Below are positions 12,028-22,282 of a DNA stretch of 64,000 nt, piece after piece. The first letter of the stretch is position 1. Every line of letters starts with the position of its first letter. The stretch comes from Rostrohypoxylon terebratum. Its lineage: Eukaryota > Ascomycota > Sordariomycetes > Xylariales > Hypoxylaceae. The notes under the pieces are model-generated. The model had not been told where the DNA came from. It saw only the letters and a list, made by a program, of their open reading frames with translations, and ran no database searches. Position numbers and translations under genes: made by a program. Where the stretch lies: contig MU385945.1 in assembly GCA_022497145.1 (NCBI GenBank), forward strand, positions 1 through 64,000, read 5' to 3'.

Positions 12028-12383
12028 CCACTCGAGCCAATCTACTTTTCTAGCTAGCCACTAGCCAGCTCAAACACTCTTCTGGGGTTGACGTCGTGAA
12101 CCAGGGAGGAGCTGTAGGTTTCACTTTCCCACAAGGTCTTTGTTAGGTAATATTACAAACAACCTCGGAAGTTGTGACCCTTACCGCGGGTCCCAAAAGC
12201 TTCAAGGTTAGATCTCATCCTAGTACAACCTTGAACATCAATTTCAACTTCATACAACATTGAATATACAATAGACAATACCTAGTACCTACAGAGGTAA
12301 TTTTCTTACTAGGTACATTTTGATCTTGGCTGTCTTTTTTTTTTGGTCTCGCCTGCCGCTTCTTGGAGTCTACGTTCGTCAAA

Positions 12384-14254
12384 ATGGTAATCAAGTCCTT
12401 CCACGCGGATCTGCCGATACCGAATATCGACTTATGGCAATTCATATTCGAGAGGAAGGATATATCATTCGCAAATGATAAAGGTACGTTTTTGAAAATA
12501 GAAGCGTCATCAGATACGTGACTAGACTCTGATCCGAGATAACAGAGATATATATTGATCCCGATACGGGGCGTACATACACGTGGGCTCAGGTGAAGAA
12601 CACGGCGGTCGAGTTCGGCAAGGGGCTTAAATCCCAATGGGGTTTCAAGAAAGGCGACGTCCTCGGCTTCTTCTCGCCTAACAGCATCGATTATGCTCCG
12701 GTCTTTTTCGGTGTGCTCTGGGCTGGCGGCGCGTGCTCGACCGCTAACCCGAATTACACGACCAAAGAGTTAGCATTTCAAATGAAGGACTCTGGAGTAA
12801 CCGGAATCGTAACGCAAGTTCCTATGCTACCTGCTGTACTCGAAGCTGCAAAGATCATCGGCCTGCCAGAGGACCGCATCATTCTTCTTGGAGATGAGAG
12901 AGATCCTCAAGGAAAATTCAAGCATTTTACCGAGATCCGTTACTCAAGTGTGTTGGGGATACCTTCGTTTCGACCAAGAATCGATCCCAAAAAGGATATT
13001 TGTTTCCTGGTCTACAGTTCCGGGACCACCGGACTACCCAAGGGTGTTATGCTTACGCATTCTAACATCGTTTCCAATCTGATGCAACTCGAGCATATGG
13101 AAAAGCTTAATGGGCTTTCCCCTACAGGAGGTCCCGATGGAAAGGGTGACAGGCAAATAGCGATATTACCTTTTTTCCACATATACGTAAGTCTTAATTG
13201 TATCTTCGTATGTGTACGTGTGAGATACTGACATGTTACTTAGGGTCTCACTTGTATTGCTCTACAAGCCATATATATGGGAATCCAAGTCGTCATATTG
13301 CCCAAGTTCGATCTCGACAAGTTCTGCAAGGCAATCCAGGACTACGGCGTAACATACGCCTCGGTGCCACCACCGGTGGTTTTAGCATTAGCCAAGAATC
13401 CCACCGTCGCAAAGTACGACTTATCCTCCTTAAAGTGGATGAATTCGGGTGCCGCACCCCTAGGTCGTGACCTTGTCAAGATGGTTTGGCAGCGCCTGAC
13501 CATTCCCGTGATGCAGGGGTACGGGCTTTCGGAAACGTCACCCGTCTTAACCAAGGGGAACCTCGCCGACTGGGCACGCTACAACGGATCTTGTGGCAAA
13601 TTGCTCCCCAACATTGAGGCTAAGGTCGTCGACATCGATTCCGGAAAGGAGCGGGGACCAGGCGAAGGTGAGGGTGAGCTCTGGTTCCGCGGACCTAATG
13701 TCTTTCCCGGGTACCACAACCGCCCCGAACTACAAGCGAACACCTTCAGCGAAGACGGCTTTTTCAAGACGGGAGATATCGGATATGTGGACAAGAAGGG
13801 CAACTTCTACATTACGGACCGGTTGAAGGAGTTGATTAAGTATAGTAAGTATTTAAATTATCTTCATGACCGTATTGAAGATGCAGAAATGAAATATGAA
13901 AACTAACACACATCAAAAGAGGGCTTCCAAGTTGCACCTGCCGAGCTCGAAGGTATCCTATTAGGCCATGCCGAGATCGCCGATGCGTGTGTAATCCCCG
14001 CACACGACCACGAGCGCGAGACCGAGGTTCCACGAGCGTACTTGGTGTTACGCCCCGGTATCCCGCGGACCGACGAGAAGGCCGTCGAGATTATAGCCTG
14101 GATCGAAGGCAAGGTAGCACCGCACAAGCGTTTAAGAGGCGGAGTCCGTTTTGTCGACGAGGTGCCTAAGAATGCCAGTGGCAAACTATTACGTAGGGTC
14201 TTAAAGGAGGAGGCTAAGAAGGAGGACGAGCGTGCTAAGGGTCCCAAGTTATGA
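12384..14254 (+). CDS. 4-coumarate-CoA-ligase-like acyl-CoA synthetase
   Basis: Four exons, 12384..12483, 12546..13186, 13244..13844 and 13920..14254, give 558 residues. It is an ANL-superfamily adenylate-forming enzyme that should activate a carboxylic acid with ATP and load it onto CoA. Motifs are intact: the P-loop-like box 'LVYSSGTTGLPKGVMLTH' (about 205-222), 'QGYGLSETSP', 'GELWFRGPNVFPGYHNRPE', 'FFKTGDIGYVD', 'TDRLKELIKYKGFQVAPAE' rebuilt exactly across intron 3, and the C-terminal catalytic lysine in 'PKNASGKLLRR'. Introns are 62, 57 and 75 bp. The protein ends GPKL. PKL is a weak, non-canonical match to the peroxisomal PTS1 signal, so peroxisomal location is possible but unproven. The acid it uses cannot be told from sequence. 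It converges on ATP11. Confidence 0.93.
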
Positions 14255-14558
14255 TAGCGATATCAGCCAATGGAATGGTCAGGTAGACAGCGTAGAAGGG
14301 CAAGTTTGGTAACATAATTTTGTCTATCTTTTCGTATACCCGAGTATATAGGGTTTGTACAAATACAGATAATTGTACAACCGAATATCCTTTCAGTTTC
14401 CCGTCCTCTATCCGTGATTAGCATGTTTATAGTCGTTTGGCCGATTTCGAGCCATTTCCCCCCCGCATACATTCATCGCCAACTACACCGTTAGCTAGAC
14501 AGACTTAGCCTCACTGCAAACCCATATGGATATTCACCAGTACATTTCACCACTCCCC
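14255..14558. other. Convergent 3' region, ligase / ATP11
   Basis: About 300 bp holding the two 3' flanks, with nothing further recognisable. A run of 12 C follows inside the ATP11 gene and codes for its glycine-rich tail. Confidence 0.5.
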
Positions 14559-15548
14559 TCACGCCAACTTCTCGCTCTCCTCAAGCAACCTCTCAACACT
14601 AAACCCCCCCCCCCCCCTCCCAAACTCCTCCAACAACTTCCTCCTCCCCTCCTCTCCGCCGTCCGCCCCCCCTCCGTAGAACTTCTGCAGCAGCATGACG
14701 AGCCACCTCGCATCCATGACGCTCGCTCCCCGTCCCTCGACCACATTACCCGCCATCAACACGACGCCCGGACGCGCCGCCAGCTCCGCGTCCCAGTAGT
14801 GCGTGACGCTGGTATGCGGCAGCGCCCACTCCCCGCGCGCCTTGTACTCAGCCAGCTGCGTGAACAGCACCGTCGACGTGCGCGTTTCCGCGTCGAAGAC
14901 CCATTGCAGGTAGTGGATCTCGGCGCCGACGCCCTCGCCGCGGGGCACCGGGAGCACGAAGGAGGGGTGGGCGCGCGCGGTGGCTTCGAGGGAGGTGTAG
15001 GTGGGCGTTGGGATCACCGCGCAGAGGGAGGTTGGGGAGGAGGCGTGGCGCAGGCGCCAGATTGCTGAGAGCTCTTTTTCTGGCAGCGCGCGGGCTTTCG
15101 GCAGGTCGAGGATCGAGGAGAGGGGTTTTATGGGGGAGGTTGTTGCGCTGGGACCTGGTGACGGGGAGGGAGGGGGTGGTGGTGGTTGGGTTAGGCCGTC
15201 TGACGATGTAGGTTGTTGTTGGGCTTGTTGTGCGGCGGTACTCGTCGGCGCGGGCTTATCCTCGAGCAGGGTGTCGAGCCCCGGTATGCTAACGCTGTCC
15301 TTCTTCTTGAGCTCCTGGATGCGGTCGCGGTAGGCCTCCTTCAGCTCGCCGATGTCGCTGAGCCCTTCCTCGCGCGCCTTGCGGTCGAGCTTCTCCCGGT
15401 ACTTCTCCGTTATGCTGTGCCCGGCTTGCGTCGTCGCCAGGAACCGCACGTCGTGCACCTGTGCCCAGCGCCGCTGCTGGCCCGGTAGTCGGAGCGGCAG
15501 CCGCCGCCCCAGTAGGTTGCGTAGCGCGGGGATGCGGGTCGTTGCCAT
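14559..15548 (-). CDS. ATP11: Mitochondrial F1-ATPase assembly chaperone Atp11
   Basis: A single exon of 329 residues. Atp11 (ATPAF1) binds free F1 beta subunits in the mitochondrial matrix during F1 assembly. Residues 1-40 form an Arg-rich presequence without acidic residues. A charged helical segment follows ('EKYREKLDRKAREEGLSDIGELKEAYRDRI'-like, about 48-80), then a Pro/Ser-rich linker near 95-140. The conserved core contains 'LSSILDLPKARALPEKELSA', 'IWRLRHA' and 'LQWVFDAETRTSTVLFTQLAEYK', ending with 'LTHYWDAEL'-type sequence. The tail has a glycine-rich stretch encoded by the C run near 14600. The gene is GC-rich compared with its surroundings, which produces long meaningless antisense frames. 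The adjacent minus-strand gene, CCP1, is also mitochondrial. Confidence 0.93.
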   Translation of the reverse strand: MATTRIPALRNLLGRRLPLRLPGQQRRWAQVHDVRFLATTQAGHSITEKYREKLDRKAREEGLSDIGELKEAYRDRIQELKKKDSVSIPGLDTLLEDKPAPTSTAAQQAQQQPTSSDGLTQPPPPPPSPSPGPSATTSPIKPLSSILDLPKARALPEKELSAIWRLRHASSPTSLCAVIPTPTYTSLEATARAHPSFVLPVPRGEGVGAEIHYLQWVFDAETRTSTVLFTQLAEYKARGEWALPHTSVTHYWDAELAARPGVVLMAGNVVEGRGASVMDARWLVMLLQKFYGGGADGGEEGRRKLLEEFGRGGGGFSVERLLEESEKLA

Positions 15549-16442
15549 TTGCTTCTCTCGGCTTTTCCGCGTCTACACAGATGAAAAGAGCAAATTCGGT
15601 TAGGAGGACCGGATAGGAAGTGACGTATCCACCGTGCTCCTCCAATTGGAAGCTAGGAATGTAATTGGGAGAAAGAGCGTCGGGATTGACTGCAAAAAAA
15701 TAAAAAGTTGGGAAGGAAGCTCAAACTTTCGGGAAGCTTGCAGATCGGACACAGATCCCGAGAGTGTGTAGAAAAGAACGCGTGGGGCGCTAAAATGGCG
15801 GGCTTCACCCCGTGCATATCTGCTATTTTTCATTTGTATAGGTACCTACGGTCCTACTTACACTAAGGAACCTGAACATGGTGGCAGTGGGGAAAGAGGG
15901 AGAATGGAGCCCGGTATGGAGTTCGTATGGAGTCATTATGGATAACTTTTAGTAGAATTTAGTAGAAACCGCTGACCTATTAGAATCGTGATGATTCTAA
16001 GCCGACTAGGTTATTTTCGGCACTTTTCATCTTCAACCTCATCATCGTCACATCGTCACATCGTCACATCGAGACCAGATTTCAAGGTGTCAAAGCAACG
16101 CAAGCACGCAAGCATGAAATAGGAGAACTCTGGTTGGTTACCACAAAGCTCAGCCTCCCTTGGAGTAACTACCGGTAGGTAAATATGACAGCTAGGCTAG
16201 TAAGCACACATACATATATAATATATAAACATCTCCAACCTGCTCTGTTGCAGGGTACCCCTCATCTCCTCAAATCCTTCTTTCTCCTCGTTCACGACAT
16301 AAATCGTCTCTAGTTTTCGTTCTAGGTCTAGGTCTAAATCTAGATCCAGCTCTGGCATTAACCGTCTTTGCCTTTGTCTTCGTCTTGTCTAGTATCACCT
16401 TGTCTAGATCTATATAATGGTATCGTATTCGTTAACAAATCT
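15549..16442. other. Gene-free region between ATP11 and CCP1
   Basis: About 0.9 kb containing the ATP11 promoter and the CCP1 3' flank. It includes a three-copy ATCGTCAC repeat (16044-16067). No gene is supported. Confidence 0.5.
16044..16067. repeat. Three tandem ATCGTCAC octamers
   Basis: Three exact 8-bp units followed by a partial unit (ATCG), upstream of ATP11. Confidence 0.9.
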
Positions 16443-17623
16443 TTAAGCGTTGGTGGGCTTGAAGATGATGGTTTCGGTGTCCTGCTTGAAGGGGACGCCG
16501 AGTTCGAAAAGCTTCGTGATGACGGCAGCGAAGTCCTTGAAGAAAAGGCCGTTGTCCTTAGCGTACTTCTCGACCCACGACTTGAACGCCTTATCCTGGA
16601 TGAGGGCATAGTCGGCCGGAAGCATCATGAGCGACTTGGTCTTGGCGTCCTCGTACTGCTTAGGACCATTCCACTTACGCCACTGCCATTTCTCGTTCAA
16701 GAGCAGAGTGTAGTAGTCGTTAGTCAGGACAGTAGGGGAGAAGGTCCACGGCCCCTCGAAACCACTTCGGTCGGTGTGGCATCGACCGAGCGCATGGGCG
16801 CCGGCGAGGGCAACGATTTCTTGGTCGTTGAAACCCATGCGGTAGAAGATGTTCCGAAGGTGGTCTTGGCCCTGAGATGCGTCGGGGAGACGTCCATCAG
16901 GAGTGCAAGCCGCAGCGTCACGGTCCTGACGCCCGGGTCGGAACGGGATGATGGGTCCCTGCATCTCCTGGATGGCGGCAACGCCACCGATGATCCAAAG
17001 ATCGGAGTAGCTGATCCAAGGGAACTTGGCTAAAGAGCAAATGTTAGTCATATTGCTCCGCTTCTTATATCAATTTACGCAAGGGCGTAAAATTTGCCCC
17101 TTGCGTCATTGTCGAAAAAAAAAACATACGTACCCTTGACAGGCTCTAGGAAGTCCCGAGCGTTCTTCAAGCCGGCATTCGCACCGTGGTCGCCCTCGGG
17201 GGCGAATCGCATGGTGGCACCATTGCTACCACCTGTGCCAGTAGCCAGGTCATAGGTGCCGCTGGCGTGCCACGCCAGACGAAGAAGGACGGGGCCGTAG
17301 CTGCCATCGTCATAATCGTCGTGTTCCTCGAGAAGCTTGGCAATCTCGTTATACACCTTCACATAGTCCTCCTTAGTGGGGGTGAAGACCTTGGTGCCGG
17401 CTGAACCACCCTGTGCGTAGAAGTAATAGCCGGCACCACCTGCGACGGCAGCACCCGCTAAGTATAGCAGGGTATTGGAACCCGACGACTTGGTCGGCTC
17501 AGAGGAATAGAAGCGGCGGCTATGTTGTCGGAAAGCCTGTCGAGACGAGGTCGCGAATGTGTTTCTGGCAGTGGTGCGTAGAGTCGCACGGGCGATCTGA
17601 CGAGATACCGTCGAGGCAGACAT
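16443..17623 (-). CDS. CCP1: Mitochondrial cytochrome c peroxidase
   Basis: Two coding exons, complement(16443..17029, 17134..17623), give 358 residues. The enzyme reduces H2O2 with electrons from cytochrome c in the intermembrane space. An Arg/Ser-rich presequence (1-45) is followed by a hydrophobic Gly/Ala segment near 50-70, the usual bipartite signal for inner-membrane sorting. The class I heme peroxidase domain shows the distal site 'RLAWHASGTYD' (His near 120), 'GATMRFAPEG', and the proximal site 'ALAGAHALGRCH' near 237. 'GPWTFSPTVLTNDYY' supplies the Trp radical-site position. The 104-bp intron joins 'EPVK-A-KFPWISYSDLW', a family match. The start is the ATG at 17623; the frame upstream begins only with TTG and is immediately preceded by a splice acceptor. 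Confidence 0.96.
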
Positions 17624-17695
17624 CTGCAATGTCGAATATATCAGCGACCAGAAGCAAGAGACAATACCAATGTGTTCAATAAAGGAATGTCTTAC
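17624..17695 (-). other. Probable 5' UTR intron of CCP1
   Basis: On the minus strand an AAG/GTAAGA donor at 17695 and a TGCAG acceptor at 17624 bracket 72 bp, and the acceptor AG directly abuts the CCP1 start codon. The intron is inferred from consensus only. Confidence 0.6.
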
Positions 17696-17699
17696 CTTG

Positions 17700-19958
17700 A
17701 CTTTCCTAATGCGCAGCAGAGGAATATAGTGGAATAAAAGTTCACCGAGAGAGGAAAGAAACGAGATAACAGATATATTCCAAGGTTGTTATGGATGGTT
17801 ATTAGGTATTATGTGGGAGGAGAATATCGGAGAAGAAGTAATACTAATAATCCCAGGGATCACACAGGGCACGCAGGGCACACAGGGGACCATAGGAACC
17901 CGGGGGACACAGAAAAAGAAATCCGAGGACGGCCAGGACAGGCAAGTGTACCGTCGCTGAGATGAACCAACTTCTTAGTAAGGAATAATTCGGGCCTTCC
18001 TATTGGTCAACCCTCAATTTTCCCCCTTCTCTCGGCTTCCAGAGGCGGGTCCATAAGGCGCCCTAAACGGCGTCCATGGTGCCGTGCTAGCGTTTTCGAC
18101 GGAGTTACTTGTGACTGGTGTGAATTGGTGTGCACTGTGAATGGCAACATCTGATGCTAACCTTGGAAAATTCCCAAGCAACGAATCAGGAATCGGATCT
18201 TTAACCCATGCCAAGCATCCAACCCGCATAGATACGTATCACGTGTTGCATAGGTTGTACAGGAACTTACAAGTATTTGAGTTTACGCAGTACCTACCTA
18301 GTGCCTGGCCTGGTGCCCGCGGTGCCCGCACCTGCTAACCTGCTAACCTGCTAACTTTCTTATCAAATAATACCTACCTATTTCCTATCCAGAGATGAGT
18401 CATGGTCATTCTAAGTAGGTAATGATTGGGTGCACCCTACAAGGGAGAGCTTTTTTAGTTCATAAATCGCGTTCCTCAACAATTGATAAGACGTGAGTTC
18501 GATTCTTCGAGGCCTTGGTGGCCAAGAGTCCGTTACTTTTTAGCTGACGTACTACTGCCAGTACTGCATAATTAAGCCGAACTCGAATGCTGCTGCGCGT
18601 CAGTGTGGAGAGAACTTCGAGGATATCCAACGCGAACCAACGTGACTTCGAGCACGCTTGCAACTAGCTGATGTCAAGGTAGCAGAACTAACCAATCCAA
18701 GCAATACTCGATGAAGAGTAAGAGTGTAGCAATGTCAACTGATAAAATGTCTGAAAGGCGTTCTATCATACTCCAGGTGTTGAGGTTCAGAACGAAAGCT
18801 CCTCAACTCCTAGGACCTGTATCCAAGCGAATACACCTTCCTTTGGCGGAGCTGGTGACGTTGTCTCTTCCGCCTGGATATCGACATCCGTTTGCTGTAG
18901 CACATTGGAAGGCTCGCCGCTTTTCTCGGATGCCATAGTCGCTTTCCATTCTGCCGCTATCGCAGGCCTCTTTATAATCGGCTCCTTTCAGGCACGAATA
19001 ATGACGCTGGCCACTGTACGTTGAGTTCCGACACAAAGATATTATCAAGGGATGGCTCACGTCCGTTTGAACTCTTAAGACCCACACTATTACGCCAAGC
19101 CGTGCTAATGGTTGAACAGCCAATCAAAAGACGTATATCTTAGCAGCTTAGGTGTCTGGCTATGTAACACAAGTGAATTGAATTGAAGCTGTATGACGAG
19201 ATGTAGGTATCAATGAGAAACGCCTCGAAACCTACCTAGTAGACCTCCAACCTCTCAGCTCAGCAATACCTCGGCTCTACAATTTCGGAGATTACGTAGT
19301 ATGTACCTACATCAACCGTTTTAAACTTTGAAGAGTTTTTTTTCGTAGGAATTCGGTCTTATCTCCGATCACCGGATCAAAGTCGGATCATCGTTTCGGC
19401 TTCTCGTATTCCCTCTTCTAAGTATTGCCAAGCCACATTCAATATCAAAATGTTCTCGTCAATCAAATTCTGATGGTAAATACTTCATTAATATGAGTCA
19501 ATTGAATCCAGACTTTTTAAGGTCAGCTCAGGTCGATCTGAACTAACAGAAACTATTCCTTGCTTCAGCTGCATTCACTATACTTATTAGGAAACCCAGG
19601 CTACAAATCGTGACAAATTCAACCCTGGGTCTAATTTGGTTTTATATCTTTTTTTTCATTGTTTCATTGTCCATTATCTCGGTAGCACAAGAACATGCCC
19701 ACAACTGCCACGTAATTTTCGAGGGCAGTTGGACGACCCTACACTTGCAAACCCCCATCCATTATACACGAAAGCCTCTTCCACGCTCATCATGCCGAAT
19801 CCCAGAGCCCTAATGTACTACTATTATACGTGTAGGCCATTAGATAAACGAAAAACGTGTATGGTACAGGCCCTTTCGCCTTATTCTGCCCTTTGATTCG
19901 CGTCCATCAAGATCAGGCCCTTCTAAATTTCTAAAAAGAGGCCGGGTCATTCCCCGTC
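17700..19958. other. Gene-free region between CCP1 and PRP39
   Basis: About 2.3 kb. Near 17860 there is a small GGCACACAGGG-type repetition in the CCP1 promoter. A three-copy CCTGCTAA repeat sits at 18331-18354. Open frames of 65-106 codons occur on both strands, but none has splice support, family resemblance or a plausible codon pattern. Confidence 0.5.
18331..18354. repeat. Three tandem CCTGCTAA octamers
   Basis: Three exact 8-bp units just after a short duplicated GGTGCCCGC. Confidence 0.9.
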
Positions 19959-22282
19959 TTACTGAAAGGGGGCCGTGCCTTGTGCGTTGGAGTCTGGTTC
20001 CATGTAATACTCATAATACGCGGGATATCTGCTCTCGGCCTTCGTTCGGGTCGCATCGTCTAATGGTGTTCTTGGTACCCCATTTTCCTTAGACACGGGT
20101 TTATCGAGTACAGACAGCGACGCGGGACTATAAAATATTAGTATGAAGGACAATGGCAATGCAAGTAAGTGCTTACCCATAGATTTCGCGATCGAGTGTA
20201 AGGAACTGTTTCATGGCATCTGCGCCACCTCTCTCTTGGAGGTAGAGAAGATACACTAAGAACAGATCCTTCTTGGCTGCCGAGGAGACACGGCTCTTGG
20301 CCAATAGCTCGTCGAAGATATTCTTCACGCGCTCGGTGTGTTGTGCTTCTAGCTCTGCATTGGTGGGCTGTTCTAATTCAAACTCGAGCCACTTCTCCCA
20401 GAAATGGCGGCTGTCAGCGTACCACTGCACATTCTTTAAGAACACAGTCCTTGCTTCGTCCACGGATCCCTTGATCTTCCATAACAAGAAAGCCCAACGA
20501 GTAACCAGGACTGCCTTCGTGAATATGTTAACATGCGGTGCATCGATCTGTGCCTTGTATACTTGGATCGCCGCATCGAGTCCATTTTGTCGTCTCTCAA
20601 GGTTCGCCCAAGACACAATGGCTTCCACGCAATCGGGCAATTGCATCAATACAGCTTCGTGAATATCCCTTGCAACACCGACGCGACCACAAGATTCCTC
20701 GAAGTAAGCAAACTGAAGACGGACGCCCGGTCGACTGACAGGTACGAACAATGTAGCGGCCCTCATGTAGATGTGGCGCACCTCTTCCTCTTTCCCAGGC
20801 TGCGCCGACATCCACCTGGCATACCGCAGCCAGAACTCGTCGTACAAGGCACACGTGATGACGCAACGCTCGTAGAGGAAGGTCGTCCTAGCGAAATCAT
20901 TCTCTGCCTCCTCGAAATCGAGGTACTTGCGCCAATTGGCAAGTTGAGAGTTCTCTAATTCCGTAACGTGGAAGTACGGACGTTTGATTTCCGACTCGTA
21001 AGTCCATCGCTTAGTCGTTTCTTCCTGGGTTTTCTGGAAAATCTCGTAGAATAGGGTATCAATCTTCGCGCGGACATCTCTTTCAATCTCAAGTTCGGTT
21101 CGCGCCACACCACCGTAGGCGGCGGCATTCTCGGTTTCCACCTCAGCTTTGAAACGCGCGAGAGTATCAGCTGGTACTAATTCCTTGATCGGGCGGCTGT
21201 GCGCAAGTTGGCGGAACCGTTCGAAATAGCGAGCATACTGGTGCATAGGGATATGGATAACCCGCTGCAGGATGGCAAAGATCTTATCCTGTGCTTCCTG
21301 CCTTTCCTCGTACTCAATGTACTTATCCCAGAAAGGGTGAGCCAAAAAGTCAAGGCCGACACAATTGGCAGCTCGCTCGAAGAGTCTAGGGACACAGGTC
21401 AGTAAAAACGGAAGACAAAGGGGGGGGTTCAGGGAGTGAGGGCGGGCACGAGGGGTAAATACAGAAGAGGAGGGATTGTGCATGCAACTGTTCCGATTCC
21501 AAATCATTCCGAAGGCGCGGGGTTGAGAGTACGACGAGGATGTTCAAGGTCAAATTGGTGACTCTGTAGGAAACCATGGCCTGGCAGAATGTGTGAGAAA
21601 GTATCCAACATGGCAATGATTCTGTTGGCATTTCTCACCGTCGACGACAGAGCAAGTCGTGTATAAGCGTTCCGACGGTGTTGGGGACCGATATGTAGTT
21701 TTGACTCTGTCGTGTGGTAAATGTTACGGGGTAAAAAACATCCAGCTCTACTTACTCTCTGACCAAATGAGGGGTGTGTGTGGTCTCCATCTTGAAAGAA
21801 CAGTACGAAGTCCATAGATCAACACAGTTTGTTATACTGGCGCATCCTCGCTCGTAGATCTGAGAAGTGTTAGCCTTCAGAGTCAGCCACGTAGTACAAA
21901 GGAGGTACCATACCATTTCAGCGGATTCGGGACCGGATATGTTGAATTCGAGGTCGGCATACTTCTTCCAGTAACCGAAAAGAAGCGGAAACTTGAGCAA
22001 GAATCGATCGTATACATCGCGAAGCGTGGCAAGAGCTTGAGGGCTGGAATTCCGATTGAGACCACCTTCCTGGGCCTCACAGGCACGTACAAGCTTCTCC
22101 CAAGACTCAAAGTTATCGGTGTCGGCCTCCTAATTAACGTTAGTTTACGCTTATAACGATGACCTCGTGGTCGCGGTATAGGTTGGAATTAAGATAGGTC
22201 GGATACGTACCACTTCGAGAGTTAACTTTTTAATCTCGGCATTTTCCTCGTCGGAAGTGCCGAAATGATTGAAATCAGCCAT
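19959..22282 (-). CDS. PRP39: U1 snRNP-associated splicing factor Prp39
   Basis: Five exons, complement(19959..20127, 20177..21385, 21756..21859, 21914..22129, 22211..22282), give 589 residues. Prp39 is a HAT-repeat (half-a-tetratricopeptide) scaffold of U1 snRNP that helps U1 bind 5' splice sites. HAT repeats are visible throughout: 'LKFPLLFGYWKKYADLEF', 'VDLWTSYCSFKMET', 'HPFWDKYIEYEERQ', 'LANWRKYLDFEEAENDFART', 'EFWLRYARWMSAQPGKEEEV' and 'RHFWEKWLEFELEQPTNAEL'. Joins restore family sequence, for example 'HLVRE-LFERAANCVGLDFLA'. Introns are 49, 370, 54 and 81 bp, and the 370-bp one is unusually long for this window. The N-terminus MADFNHFGTSDEEN and the first ATG fit fungal homologues. Its upstream flank carries a 7-bp tandem repeat. 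Confidence 0.94.

Larger units (their letters stand above)
10910..12383. other. Gene-free region between lipase and acyl-CoA ligase
   Basis: 1.47 kb without a credible gene. It contains one copy of the dispersed near-palindrome (11359-11372), a short duplicated 'AAGCCCGG' (near 11325), five tandem CCCCTTCT octamers (11988-12027) and pyrimidine runs close to the ligase start. Confidence 0.5.

Noticed and set aside
12384..14254. Secondary-metabolite gene cluster around the acyl-CoA ligase
   Set aside because: No polyketide synthase, peptide synthetase, terpene cyclase, P450 or cluster transporter is nearby.
18470..18560. GTTCGATTC motif considered as a tRNA gene
   Set aside because: No matching A box or cloverleaf could be folded.
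18803..19123. 106-codon minus-strand frame considered as a transposon fragment
   Set aside because: No transposase motif, terminal repeats or target duplication could be seen.
21504..21815. Frame overlapping PRP39 exon 3 and the long intron, considered as an extra exon
   Set aside because: It is out of phase with exon 3, and direct exon 3 to exon 4 joining restores family sequence without it.
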